From: Paraburkholderia caballeronis
GTDB taxonomy: Bacteria > Pseudomonadota > Gammaproteobacteria > Burkholderiales > Burkholderiaceae
DNA: 64,000 nt
Direction: 5' to 3'
Assembly (NCBI RefSeq): GCF_900104845.1
Contig: NZ_FNSR01000002.1
Coordinates: 2,170,001-2,234,000 of the forward strand
Below, in pieces: positions 55,882 through 63,648 of this stretch. The stretch's first letter is position 1, and each line of letters starts with the position of its first letter. A model generated the notes under the pieces. That model had not been told where the DNA came from, made no database searches, and saw only the letters and a program-made list of their open reading frames with translations. The position numbers and the translations under genes are program-made.

Positions 55882-56262
55882 TCATTGGCTCAACACCCAC
55901 TGGACCAGCACGTGTGCGTCGTCGGCCGTGAGCGGGCCGCCGCGTTCGGCCGGCAGCGGCATCGCGATGTCGCCCCAGTGCGCGCGGCCGCCGACGCGCA
56001 GCTTCTGTTCGAGCATCGCGGCGGCTTCGGGCTTGCCGCGATAGCGTTCCGCGATCTGGCGGAACGACGGCGCGAGGAACGGCGCATCGGACGTGTGGCA
56101 GAACATGCAGTGCTGCTGGTCGACGAGCGCGGTCGGCTCGCGCGACTGCGCGGCGGCGGGCAGCGCGATCGCCGCGCCGCAGCCGGCGGCGGCGAGGAGC
56201 GACAGAACTCGGGCGGTGTTTTTCACGGTGCGGTCTCTGAAACGTAAGTCGGGCAGCGTCAC
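55882..56262 (-). CDS. Exported c-type cytochrome
   Basis: A 126-residue protein with a signal-peptide-like N-terminus ([28 protein letters not shown]) and one haem-binding CXXCH motif, CMFCH, with a plausible axial methionine in the later MPLPAERGG segment. It is a small soluble class I-like cytochrome c in the periplasm. The GTG start overlaps the nitroreductase stop by four bases (GTGA); a second GTG at 56226 would give a shorter, more typical signal peptide. Co-transcription with a nitroreductase under an FNR-type box suggests a role in electron transfer at low oxygen. Confidence 0.85.
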   Translation of the reverse strand: MTLPDLRFRDRTVKNTARVLSLLAAAGCGAAIALPAAAQSREPTALVDQQHCMFCHTSDAPFLAPSFRQIAERYRGKPEAAAMLEQKLRVGGRAHWGDIAMPLPAERGGPLTADDAHVLVQWVLSQ

Positions 56263-57308
56263 GACACGACTTCATCGAGCGCGCGGCGCGGCGAATGCAG
56301 CACGCCTGGCGGCACGTCCGGCCCGCGCCCGATGCGCAGCAGCAGTTGCGCATTCGCGGACGGCTGCAGCCCGACCAGCGCGGGGAGTTGTTCGCGCAGC
56401 CCCGGCACCTCGATCGGCTGGTTCAGGTACGACGCGGTGAGCCCGGCGCTCGCGGCGGCGAGCAGCACGCGCTCCAGCGCCTGGCCGGTCGCGAGCCACG
56501 CTTCGCGGTCGTCGCTGCCGGTCGCGATGCAGACGATCAGCGGCGAGCCGAGGACGAGCCGGTGATGCGTCGCGGCGACGCCGCCGCCGAGGTCGAACGT
56601 GCGCACGACCGACGCGGCGAGCGGCGTCGCGAAGTCGAGCAGCGGCATCATGTCGGTCGCATATGCGGGCATGCCGTCCTCGCGGCGGCGCGGGTGGATC
56701 CAGTTCGCGAGTTCGCGGCGAAAGCGCGGGTCGCCGAACTGCTGGCGATCCGCGAGCGCGACCAGCATCGCGATGCGCTCGCGCTCGACCAGCGGGCTCA
56801 CGCACGCGATATCGACGCCTTCGGCCGTACCCGCCGCGATCAGCGCCTGCTGGACCGCCTGGTCGACCGGCTCGTCGGCGAACGGCTGGCGCGTGGTCAC
56901 GCGCGTCGCGATCGCGTCGAACAGGTCGGGCAGGGTGTCGTCGCAACGGCCGTCCGGCACGATCCGCACTTCGGCGAGCACGTCCGGATCGGCGTTCGAC
57001 GGAAACAGCGCGATCGAATACGCGAGGCCGACGCGCGCGAGCGCGACGCGCAGATTGAACAGCGCCGCGCCGCAACTGATCGTCAGTTCGCGGTCGAACG
57101 GATCGGCAACCGGCAGCGCGCGCAGCCGGTCCGCGCAGACGGCGACCGAATCGGGGCCGACGATGAAGCGCCACGGCTGCGTGTTGTGGTTCGACGGCGC
57201 GAGCACCGCGAAGCGCAGCGCGAAACGCAGCCGCTCCTCGACGCTCGCGGACAGTTCGAGTCGGCCGTGATCGGAATCCACGACCGGGCGTTGCATGGCG
57301 GCATCCAT
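56259..57308 (-). CDS. Acg-like nitroreductase-family protein
   Basis: A 349-residue two-subdomain FMN-fold protein of the Acg family, first known as a hypoxia-induced protein in mycobacteria. The opening segment LRFALRFAVLAPSNHNTQPWRFIVGPDSVAVCADRLRALPVADPFDRELTISCGAALFNLRVALARVGL (about 26-95) is characteristic. The C-terminal half has ATGQALERVLLAAASAGLTASYLNQPIEVPGLREQL. Acg proteins may have lost active FMN chemistry and instead sequester FMN, so activity is uncertain. An FNR-type box at 57377-57390 lies about 69 bases upstream of the start. Confidence 0.88.
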   Translation of the reverse strand: MDAAMQRPVVDSDHGRLELSASVEERLRFALRFAVLAPSNHNTQPWRFIVGPDSVAVCADRLRALPVADPFDRELTISCGAALFNLRVALARVGLAYSIALFPSNADPDVLAEVRIVPDGRCDDTLPDLFDAIATRVTTRQPFADEPVDQAVQQALIAAGTAEGVDIACVSPLVERERIAMLVALADRQQFGDPRFRRELANWIHPRRREDGMPAYATDMMPLLDFATPLAASVVRTFDLGGGVAATHHRLVLGSPLIVCIATGSDDREAWLATGQALERVLLAAASAGLTASYLNQPIEVPGLREQLPALVGLQPSANAQLLLRIGRGPDVPPGVLHSPRRALDEVVS

Positions 57309-57376
57309 CTGTCGGTCTCCGTGCGGACGGCGCAGCGCGCCGCAGATTCATGATGTCAGCGAACGCGACGGAGCCG

Positions 57377-57390
57377 TTGACTTGAGTCAA
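57377..57390. promoter_or_regulatory. FNR-type box upstream of the nitroreductase/cytochrome operon
   Basis: TTGAC-TTGA-GTCAA is a perfect inverted repeat with eight of ten consensus matches to TTGAT-N4-ATCAA. It lies 69-82 bases upstream of the Acg-like gene start at 57308, the ordinary distance for a class I or II Crp/Fnr activator site. Confidence 0.72.
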
Positions 57391-57559
57391 TCGGCTACCT
57401 GCGGCGCGCCGGCATGCGTTGCCACAGGCGAATGGGCGAAAAAGCGGCGGAAAAAACGCGCAAAAAAAGCGGCGCCCACGGGAAGGCGCCGCGAACACAC
57501 GCACGCCTCACGTGGAGGCCGGTGCGTCAACAGGCGTTCTGTTGCGAGGGCCGGCGGCG

Positions 57560-58399
57560 TCAGACCCGCGCGAGCCCTTCGGGATCGACGATCCGGATCT
57601 GCTTGCCGCTCGGCTCGACGAGCCGCTCGCGCTGGAATCGCGAGAACATCCGGCTCACCGTTTCGAGCTTGATGCCGAGGAAGCAGCCGATCTCCTCGCG
57701 CTTCATCTTCAGGTTGAACTCCGCGCCCGAGTAGCCGCGCGCGCGGAACCGCGCGGACAGGTTCAGCAGGAACGACGCGAGCCGCTGTTCGGCGGACATC
57801 GTGCCGAGCAGCATCATCAGCCCGGACTCGCGGACGATCTCGCCGCTCATCAACTGGTACAGGTAGTGCTGCATCCGCCGGCTCTCGCGGCAGATCGACT
57901 CCAGCTGCGCGAACGGGATGATGCAGACGGTGCTGTCCTCCAGCGCGACCGCCTCGCAGTTGTGGCGGCCCGAGCACACGCCGTCGAGGCCGAGCGGCTC
58001 GCCCGGAATCTGGAAGCCGGTGACCTGCTCGCGGCCGTCGCGGTGCATCACGACGGTCTTGAACGAGCCGGTCTTCACCGCGTAGATGCTGTGGAACGCG
58101 TCGTGGGTGCGGAACAGCGCGTCGCCGCGCCGCACCGGGCGGGTCGTGCAGACCACCGAATCGAGTTTTTCGAGTTCGGCGGCCGTCAGGTCCGCCGGCA
58201 CGCAGACGCCGCGCAGCGAACAGTTCGAGCAGCGCGCGTTCGCGCGCTTCGGCGCGTCGTTCACGGCTTCGTTCAGGGTTGCATGCAGGACCGGTTCGAC
58301 GGGATGAACCGGCACGACGACGCGTGCCGGTTCCACGTCGTCGGACGCCGGCTGCGGCGGGGCGGGCAGAATCGCTTCACAGGCGGGGGCAGCGTACAT
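57560..58399 (-). CDS. FNR-type oxygen-sensing Crp/Fnr regulator (paralogue 2)
   Basis: A 279-residue Crp/Fnr protein with cluster cysteines Cys57, Cys60, Cys66 (CSNCSLRGVC) and Cys148 (GRHNCEAVA). The effector core (about 85-185) and the winged helix with LETVSRMFSRFQRERL near 241-256 keep the Glu-x-x-Ser-Arg recognition residues. It carries a longer, Pro/Ala-rich 50-residue N-terminus than paralogue 1 at 10294. It lies beside the Acg-like gene, the response regulators and Usp genes, and should activate them in the absence of oxygen (inference). Confidence 0.93.
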   Translation of the reverse strand: MYAAPACEAILPAPPQPASDDVEPARVVVPVHPVEPVLHATLNEAVNDAPKRANARCSNCSLRGVCVPADLTAAELEKLDSVVCTTRPVRRGDALFRTHDAFHSIYAVKTGSFKTVVMHRDGREQVTGFQIPGEPLGLDGVCSGRHNCEAVALEDSTVCIIPFAQLESICRESRRMQHYLYQLMSGEIVRESGLMMLLGTMSAEQRLASFLLNLSARFRARGYSGAEFNLKMKREEIGCFLGIKLETVSRMFSRFQRERLVEPSGKQIRIVDPEGLARV

Positions 58400-58412
58400 G
58401 ATCGTCTCCAGC

Positions 58413-58823
58413 TCACGGTGCGCGGCGGGCCGCGCGCGTTTGCACCAGCACTTCGATGGTCCGGCATGCGGCGTCGAACTCGGACGTCTTGTCGAAGAAG
58501 AAGTCCGCGCCCGCCGTCTCGCACGCCTCCCGGAACGCAGGCCCGGAGTGGTTCGTCAACACCAGCTTGACGACCTCCGGCCGCTCGCGCGACAGCCCGG
58601 ATATCACGTCGATGCCGCTGCTGTCGATCAGCCGCAGATCGACGACGGCGACGTCCGCGCCGGTCGCGAGGATGCCGTCCAGCGCGGACGGCGCGTCCTC
58701 GGCCTCGCCGACGACAGCCACGCGCGGAATCGCGGACAGTGCGTCCGCGATCCGCTGCCTGACCGCCCCCGCGTCCTCCACGAGGAACACGTTCAGCGTC
58801 GCGTTCGTTTGGCTGGCATCCAT
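58413..58823 (-). CDS. Stand-alone response-regulator receiver protein
   Basis: A 136-residue receiver domain with no output domain. Acidic pocket residues are Glu16/Asp17 in VEDAG, the phospho-acceptor Asp62 in VVDLRL, Thr90 in VLTN and Lys112 in DKT. The usual second acidic pair is partly changed (E-D rather than D-D), which may alter kinetics. It lies just upstream of the FNR gene in the same orientation and near a histidine kinase/NarL-type pair, so it may share that kinase or act as a phosphate sink. A start at 58847 is an alternative. A palindrome lies in its promoter at 58901-58918. Confidence 0.82.
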   Translation of the reverse strand: MDASQTNATLNVFLVEDAGAVRQRIADALSAIPRVAVVGEAEDAPSALDGILATGADVAVVDLRLIDSSGIDVISGLSRERPEVVKLVLTNHSGPAFREACETAGADFFFDKTSEFDAACRTIEVLVQTRAARRAP

Positions 58824-58900
58824 GGAAACCAGTATTGCCCGCGGCATCCCGAAAAGCTATCGGCCGAACGTCGAACCCGCGGTACGCAAAGCGGAATGGC

Positions 58901-58918
58901 TGTAGGGCGATTCCTACA
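58901..58918. promoter_or_regulatory. Inverted repeat upstream of the receiver gene
   Basis: TGTAGG (58901-58906) and CCTACA (58913-58918) are perfect six-base arms separated by GCGATT. The site lies 78-95 bases upstream of the receiver gene start at 58823 and just downstream of the NarL-type regulator gene. It is a plausible response-regulator operator, but I found no second copy in the window. Confidence 0.5.
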
Positions 58919-58984
58919 AATGGACGTCGAAATGCCGCCGCGTCAGAGGCGCGCGGCCCGATGGGGCGGGGCCTGGCGCGACGT

Positions 58985-59626
58985 TCACGGCTCGTCGTCG
59001 AACAGCTTGTGCCGCATCGCGTAACGCACGAGTGCGGCTTCATGCGGCATCTGCATCTTTTCGAGGATGCGGACCTTGTAGGTGCTGACGGTCTTCGCGC
59101 TCACGCACAGCTGCTGTGCGATCTCGGTGATGGTCTGGCCGGCCGCGATGCGGCGGAACACGTCGAACTCGCGATCCGACAGCCGCTGGTGCGGCAGCGT
59201 GTCCGACGGCTCGTGCAGGCTTTGTGCGAAACGTTCGGCCATCGCCATGCTTACGTACACGCCGCCCGACGCGACCTTCGTGACCGCGCTGACCAGTTCG
59301 GCGCTCGCGCTTTCCTTCGTCAGATAACCGGACGCGCCGGCCTTGAACGCGCGCACCGCGTACTGCTGCTCCGCGTGCATCGTCAGCACGAGGATGCGCA
59401 GCGCGGGTTTTTCGTCCTTGATCTGGCGGATCAGCTCGACGCCGTTGCGGCCTGGCATCGACAGGTCGAGCACCAGCACGTCGGCGTCCTGCGCGCGGAC
59501 CAGCGCGACGGTCGTCGCGCCGTCGCTCGCCTCGCCGGCGATCTCGAAGCCGCTCGCGCCCTGCAGGATGTGGCGCAGGCCGTCGCGGACCAGCGTGTGG
59601 TCGTCGGCGATGAGTACCTTGATCAT
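58985..59626 (-). CDS. NarL/FixJ-family response regulator
   Basis: A 213-residue response regulator with a receiver domain (phospho-acceptor Asp54 in VLVLDLSMPG, Thr82, Lys104) and a LuxR-type helix-turn-helix (about 145-205: LSDREFDVFRRIAAGQTITEIAQQLCVSAKTVSTYKVRILEKM). Its start overlaps the histidine kinase stop by four bases (ATGA), so it is the cognate partner. Its DNA targets are unknown; the 58901-58918 palindrome is a candidate. It may relay a redox or stress signal in the low-oxygen island. Confidence 0.93.
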   Translation of the reverse strand: MIKVLIADDHTLVRDGLRHILQGASGFEIAGEASDGATTVALVRAQDADVLVLDLSMPGRNGVELIRQIKDEKPALRILVLTMHAEQQYAVRAFKAGASGYLTKESASAELVSAVTKVASGGVYVSMAMAERFAQSLHEPSDTLPHQRLSDREFDVFRRIAAGQTITEIAQQLCVSAKTVSTYKVRILEKMQMPHEAALVRYAMRHKLFDDEP

Positions 59627-61728
59627 GGAAACGTCTCTACGGGTTGCAAGGCGTGCAGCGGGAACGACACTGCGATCGCGAAACCTTCGTCCGGCGCGGT
59701 GTCGATCCGCACGACGCCGCCCAGCATGTGCGCGCGCTCGCGGATGCCGAGCAGGCCGAACGACTTGTCCGCGCGGCCGTCGCCGGCCGGCGCCTGGCGC
59801 GCGCCGGCATCATGGTCCGAAACGCGGTCCGCCCCACGGTCCGAGCCGCGGCCGTTGTCGACGATTCGCAGCGTGCAGCAGCCAGCGTCGATGTCGAGCG
59901 TCAGCACGACGCGCGTCGCGTCGGCGTGGCGCGCGACGTTCGTCAGCGCCTCCTGCACGATGCGGAACAGCGTCGTCGCGCCGGCGTTCGAGAACGTCGC
60001 CGCGCCGGGGTCCAGGTGCCGCTCGACGTCGATCCCGTAGCGGTTCGTGAAGTCGTTCGCGAGCCAGTCGATCGCGGGCACGAGGCCGAGGTCGTCGAGC
60101 ATCACCGGGCGCAGGTCGGCCGCGATCCGCCGCACCGACGCGACCGTCGCGTCGATCAGCCGGCGCATGCCGCGCAGCCGCGTCGCGATTTCGTCGCGCG
60201 CCGCTTCGCCGGCCGACGCCTGCGGCTCGCGCCCCGGCGCGTCGAGCGCGTGCTCGACCGCCGACAGGTCCATCTTCAGCGCGGTCAACTGCTGGCCGAG
60301 GTCGTCGTGCAGTTCGCGCGCGATGCGGCTTTTTTCGGCCTCGCGCACGTTCTGCAGGTTCGCGGACAGCTCGCGCAGTTCCTCGCGCGACTGCTTCAGC
60401 GAGTCCTCCGCGCGCACGCGCTCGGTGATGTCGCGCAGCATCACCGTGTACAGCTTGGCGGACGCGTCGCGGATCTGCGAGATCGACGCCTCGATCGGAA
60501 ACTCGTCGCCGTTCGCGCGCAGCCCGTACAGCACGCGCTGCTGGCGGCCCATCTGCCGCTCGCTGACGCCGGTCACGCCGAACCGCTCGACGTGCCGCGC
60601 ATGCTGCGCGCGAAACCGCTCGGGGATGAAGCGCGACAGCGGCAAGCCGACCGCTTCCATCGCGGACAGGCCGAACACGCGTTCGGCCATCGGGTTGAAG
60701 ATCACGATCCGCTGCGATTCGTCGACGGTGATGATCGCTTCCATCGACGAGCGGACGATCCCCATCATCCGCGCTTCGTCCGGCTGCGCGGGCGCGGCGG
60801 CCGCGCGGCGCGCGAGCGCGTAGGCGAGGAACGCGAGCGCGGCCGCCCCCGCGACGCCGCCGAGCAGCACGGTCGTCGCGGCGTCGGCCGCGCCGGTCAG
60901 CGACGGGCTGCCGTTCGTGCTGTAGTCGAGCGAAAGCGTCGTGCCGCCGAACGGCACGGTGTCGGTGCTGGTGAACCGCGCGGTCGGCGGCGGCGCTTCT
61001 TCGAGATTCGCGTCGCCGGCGTACACGACGAACGGCGGGTTGCCGGCGCGCGCGGTCAGCGCGATGCCCGCGTTCGCGATGCCGAGCCGCTCGAACAGGC
61101 GGCGCGCGTCGAGCGGCGCGAACACGTAGCCGGCCGGCGGGCGGGAATCGGCCGCCGCGTCCGCTTCGACCGGCAGGTACAGCGCGAGCGTCGGCGCGGG
61201 CGCGCCGCGGGTGGCGGTCAGCGCGGCGGCGAGCGCGACTTCGCCGGAATCGGTCGCGCGGCGCAGCGCGGCGCGGGTAGCCGGATCGTCGGGCAGAACG
61301 CGCGGCGCGTTCGCGCGGGCCGCGGGCGCGTAGCGCGCGACCATGGGCGGCGCGCCGTCGCGCACGATCGCGTAACCGACGCCGTTCAGCGGCGAGTGCA
61401 GCGCGTCGAGATCGATGCTCGCGACGTAGTGCTGCCACTGCGCGCCGTCGACGTCGGGCCGCGTTTCGACGAGTGCGCGCGCGCCGTGCAGCACCGCGTC
61501 GGCGGTCACGAGTTCCTGGCGCAGCAGCGAGCTGATCTGGGCGGTGTGGCGCGCGAAGCGCAGTTGCGCCGCCTCCTGCCACTGGTATTTGACGAGCACG
61601 GCCAGCACGAAGGCCGCGACGAGCGCGAGTACGAACGCGAGCAGCGCGGCCACTTCGGGCTGCCGCACGCGCGCGACGACGCCGCGCAGCGCGGTCCGGC
61701 CGACGCGCGGACGGGCGTCAGCGATCAT
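59623..61728 (-). CDS. Hybrid-free sensor histidine kinase, CHASE-PAS-HisKA_3
   Basis: A 701-residue membrane kinase. Membrane helices are near residues 26-46 and 285-307, bounding a CHASE-like periplasmic domain (48-280). A PAS domain follows (about 322-440), then the HisKA_3 dimerisation region with phospho-acceptor His474 in RIARELHDDLGQQLTALKMD. The ATPase domain has Asn597 in VQEALTNVARH and DNGRG at 624-628. Between the latter and LLGIRERA lies an unusual Asp/Gly-rich insertion of about 27 residues (629-655). The C-terminus overlaps the NarL-type regulator start by four bases. Confidence 0.9.
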   Translation of the reverse strand: MIADARPRVGRTALRGVVARVRQPEVAALLAFVLALVAAFVLAVLVKYQWQEAAQLRFARHTAQISSLLRQELVTADAVLHGARALVETRPDVDGAQWQHYVASIDLDALHSPLNGVGYAIVRDGAPPMVARYAPAARANAPRVLPDDPATRAALRRATDSGEVALAAALTATRGAPAPTLALYLPVEADAAADSRPPAGYVFAPLDARRLFERLGIANAGIALTARAGNPPFVVYAGDANLEEAPPPTARFTSTDTVPFGGTTLSLDYSTNGSPSLTGAADAATTVLLGGVAGAAALAFLAYALARRAAAAPAQPDEARMMGIVRSSMEAIITVDESQRIVIFNPMAERVFGLSAMEAVGLPLSRFIPERFRAQHARHVERFGVTGVSERQMGRQQRVLYGLRANGDEFPIEASISQIRDASAKLYTVMLRDITERVRAEDSLKQSREELRELSANLQNVREAEKSRIARELHDDLGQQLTALKMDLSAVEHALDAPGREPQASAGEAARDEIATRLRGMRRLIDATVASVRRIAADLRPVMLDDLGLVPAIDWLANDFTNRYGIDVERHLDPGAATFSNAGATTLFRIVQEALTNVARHADATRVVLTLDIDAGCCTLRIVDNGRGSDRGADRVSDHDAGARQAPAGDGRADKSFGLLGIRERAHMLGGVVRIDTAPDEGFAIAVSFPLHALQPVETFP

Positions 61729-62078
61729 CGGCGGAGGTCCGGCCCGGCGTCATCGTGGTGTCCTCGCGACGGGCGGCCGAATGGGGCGACGGGCGCGCGG
61801 GGAACGCGTCGCGCCGGGGGAACGGCGGCGAAGGTTGGCTTCGATTGTCCGGCCGTGAAGCGGCAAGTCTGAAACGGCAAATCAATCGGCACCGGCGAGG
61901 GGGCGCGGCGCGTGGTGCCCCGACCCAAACGTGGCTCACTGCGGATTCGATCGGCGCATGGCTGAAGGCGCGGTTTCCTGTTGCGATAGCGGTCGTGGAC
62001 GAGCGTGGTCCGCACGGTCGCGCGCCGGCTGCGCGCATCCTTCGTCGGCCAGGACCGGACTGCCACAGCCATTCGCAT
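61729..62078. other. Intergenic region upstream of the histidine kinase
   Basis: 350 bases between the kinase start and the stop of the Usp gene at 62079. No credible ORF and no FNR-type box was found. It probably carries the promoter of the kinase/NarL operon. The segment at 61790-61880 is AT-moderate with runs such as GGGGAACGGCGGCGAAGG. Confidence 0.4.
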
Positions 62079-62570
62079 TCACGCGTTCGCGTTCGTTGCG
62101 CCGGCTGGCGGCGCGGCTGTTTTCATGTTCGCGGACACCAGCAGCACCGGGCAGGTCGCGCTGCGCAGCACGCGCTCGGCGACGCTGCCGAGCACCATCC
62201 GCCGCACGCCGCGCCGGCCGTGCGTGCCGATCACGATCAACTGCGCATGCCAGTCGGCGGCCGCTTGCTGGATGCAGTGCGCGACGTCCTCGCCGGGCAT
62301 CTTCACCTCGACGATGCGCGGCTCGCCGGCGACGCCGCGTTTCGCCATCCGCTCGCGCGCGTCGGCGGCGATCCGCTCGCCTTCCTCGACGAACGCATTG
62401 CGGACGATCGACGGGTCGTAGCCCGGCACGTCGTACGCGAGCACCGGCGCGTCGATCACGTACAGCGGCAGCAGTTGCGCGCCGGCGTCGCGCGCGAGAT
62501 CGAGCGCGGTGTCGAACGCGCGCGACGCGGTCTCGCTGCCGTCCAGCGCGACGAGGATGCGGGAATACAT
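62079..62570 (-). CDS. Universal stress protein (UspA family)
   Basis: A 163-residue single-domain Usp with ILVALDGSETASRA at the start, ATP signature GTHGRRGVRRMVLGS near 124-138 and a Pro/Ala tail. It is the closest relative in the window to the Usp at 11220, including the APVLAYDVPGYDPSIVRNA-like middle segment (APGYDPSILRNQ in the other). It lies 35 bases after the tandem Usp gene at 62606 and is probably in the same operon. The FNR box at 63530 would control both. Confidence 0.93.
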   Translation of the reverse strand: MYSRILVALDGSETASRAFDTALDLARDAGAQLLPLYVIDAPVLAYDVPGYDPSIVRNAFVEEGERIAADARERMAKRGVAGEPRIVEVKMPGEDVAHCIQQAAADWHAQLIVIGTHGRRGVRRMVLGSVAERVLRSATCPVLLVSANMKTAAPPAGATNANA

Positions 62571-62605
62571 GGCGGTTCTCCGTTTCGGGGCAGGGCGGCG
62601 GGCGG

Positions 62606-63442
62606 CTAGTGCGACATCAGCACCGGCTGCGTCATCGACTCGAACATCGTGCGCGTGACGCCGCCGAGCATCCGCTCCTGCCAGCGCGCGTGGCCGTACG
62701 CGCCCATCACGACGAGGTCGTAACCGGCGTCCGCGCCATACGACAGCAGCGCGTTGCCGGCGGTCTCGTCGGCGTCGCTGACGATGCCGGCCGCATCGAC
62801 GGCCACGCCGTGCCGCGCGAGCGCATCGACGATGTCGAGGCCGGGACGCTGCGGCTTCGGCGGCGAACCGGCCGTGCTCACGCGCACGACGCTGACGCGC
62901 GACGCGAACAGCAGCAGCGGCAGCGCGTCGTGCACCGCGCGCGCCGCCTCGCGGCTGCCGTCCCACGCGATCAGCACGCGGTCGCCGAGCGGGTCGTAGC
63001 GGCCCGCATACGGGATCACGAGCACCGGGCGTCCGGACGACATCACGAGGTCCTCGGGGAAGCGGTCGCCCAGATACGCTTCGGGATCCTCGGGATCGGC
63101 CTGGCCGGCGATCACGAGGTCCGCGCCGCGGCTCGCGCGGATCACGGCTTCGTTCGCATACTCGGCCGGCGCGAGCCATTGGCCTTCGACGCCCGCGCGC
63201 GTCAGTTCCGCATGAAACAGCCGCTCGATCGCGGCGCGCTGCTCGTCGCGCGTCTGACGCTGCGAATCGAAGTAGTCGGCGGACCCGGCCATCAGGTAGA
63301 ACGAGCGCGGGTCCGGCACGAACGTCGCGAAGATGCCGGTCAGATGCGCGTCGAAGCGGCGCGCGAGCCGCAGTGCGACGTCGAGGCGCGCCTGCGCGCG
63401 CTGGCTGGTGTCGAGGTGGACTAGCAGGGTCTTGTAGCTCAT
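62606..63442 (-). CDS. Tandem-domain universal stress protein
   Basis: A 278-residue two-domain Usp. The N-terminal domain (YKTLLVHLDTSQRAQARLDVALRLARRFDAHLTGIFATFVPDPRSFYLMAGSADYFD) lacks the nucleotide signature, with DLVIAGQADPEDPE in its place. The second domain ends with VVMGAYGHARWQERMLGGVTRTMFESMTQPVLMSH, the G-x2-G-x9-G-[GS/T] motif in GAYGHARWQERMLGG. It is in one operon with the Usp at 62079. The start is at MSYK with CAT-ATG spacing; a start at MERT is possible. The promoter carries the FNR-type box 63530-63543. Confidence 0.88.
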   Translation of the reverse strand: MSYKTLLVHLDTSQRAQARLDVALRLARRFDAHLTGIFATFVPDPRSFYLMAGSADYFDSQRQTRDEQRAAIERLFHAELTRAGVEGQWLAPAEYANEAVIRASRGADLVIAGQADPEDPEAYLGDRFPEDLVMSSGRPVLVIPYAGRYDPLGDRVLIAWDGSREAARAVHDALPLLLFASRVSVVRVSTAGSPPKPQRPGLDIVDALARHGVAVDAAGIVSDADETAGNALLSYGADAGYDLVVMGAYGHARWQERMLGGVTRTMFESMTQPVLMSH

Positions 63443-63529
63443 GGTGCGCTCCATCGGGTGAGCCCGGCGTCGGACAGGGTCCGGCGAGACCGAACTGTTC
63501 CCACTGTAAGAACGGGACGCGTTGCGCCG

Positions 63530-63543
63530 TTGATTCATGTCAA
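63530..63543. promoter_or_regulatory. FNR-type box in the Usp/chrA divergent promoter
   Basis: TTGAT-TCAT-GTCAA has nine of ten matches to the FNR consensus and extends to the wider palindrome CCGTTGA...TCAACGG. It lies 88-101 bases upstream of the tandem Usp start and 106-119 bases before the chromate transporter gene. Confidence 0.75.
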
Positions 63544-63648
63544 CGGCGACAGTGGCGCGGATTTCGTTGACACGTATCGGCGACGCTCCTTAGCATCCGG
63601 TGGCGGCCTCGCGCCGCGAATCAGGCACCGGCACAACCCCGACCATCG

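Noticed and set aside
59644..61872. A 742-residue plus-strand ORF
   Set aside because: It is antisense to the histidine kinase and is Arg-rich without motifs.
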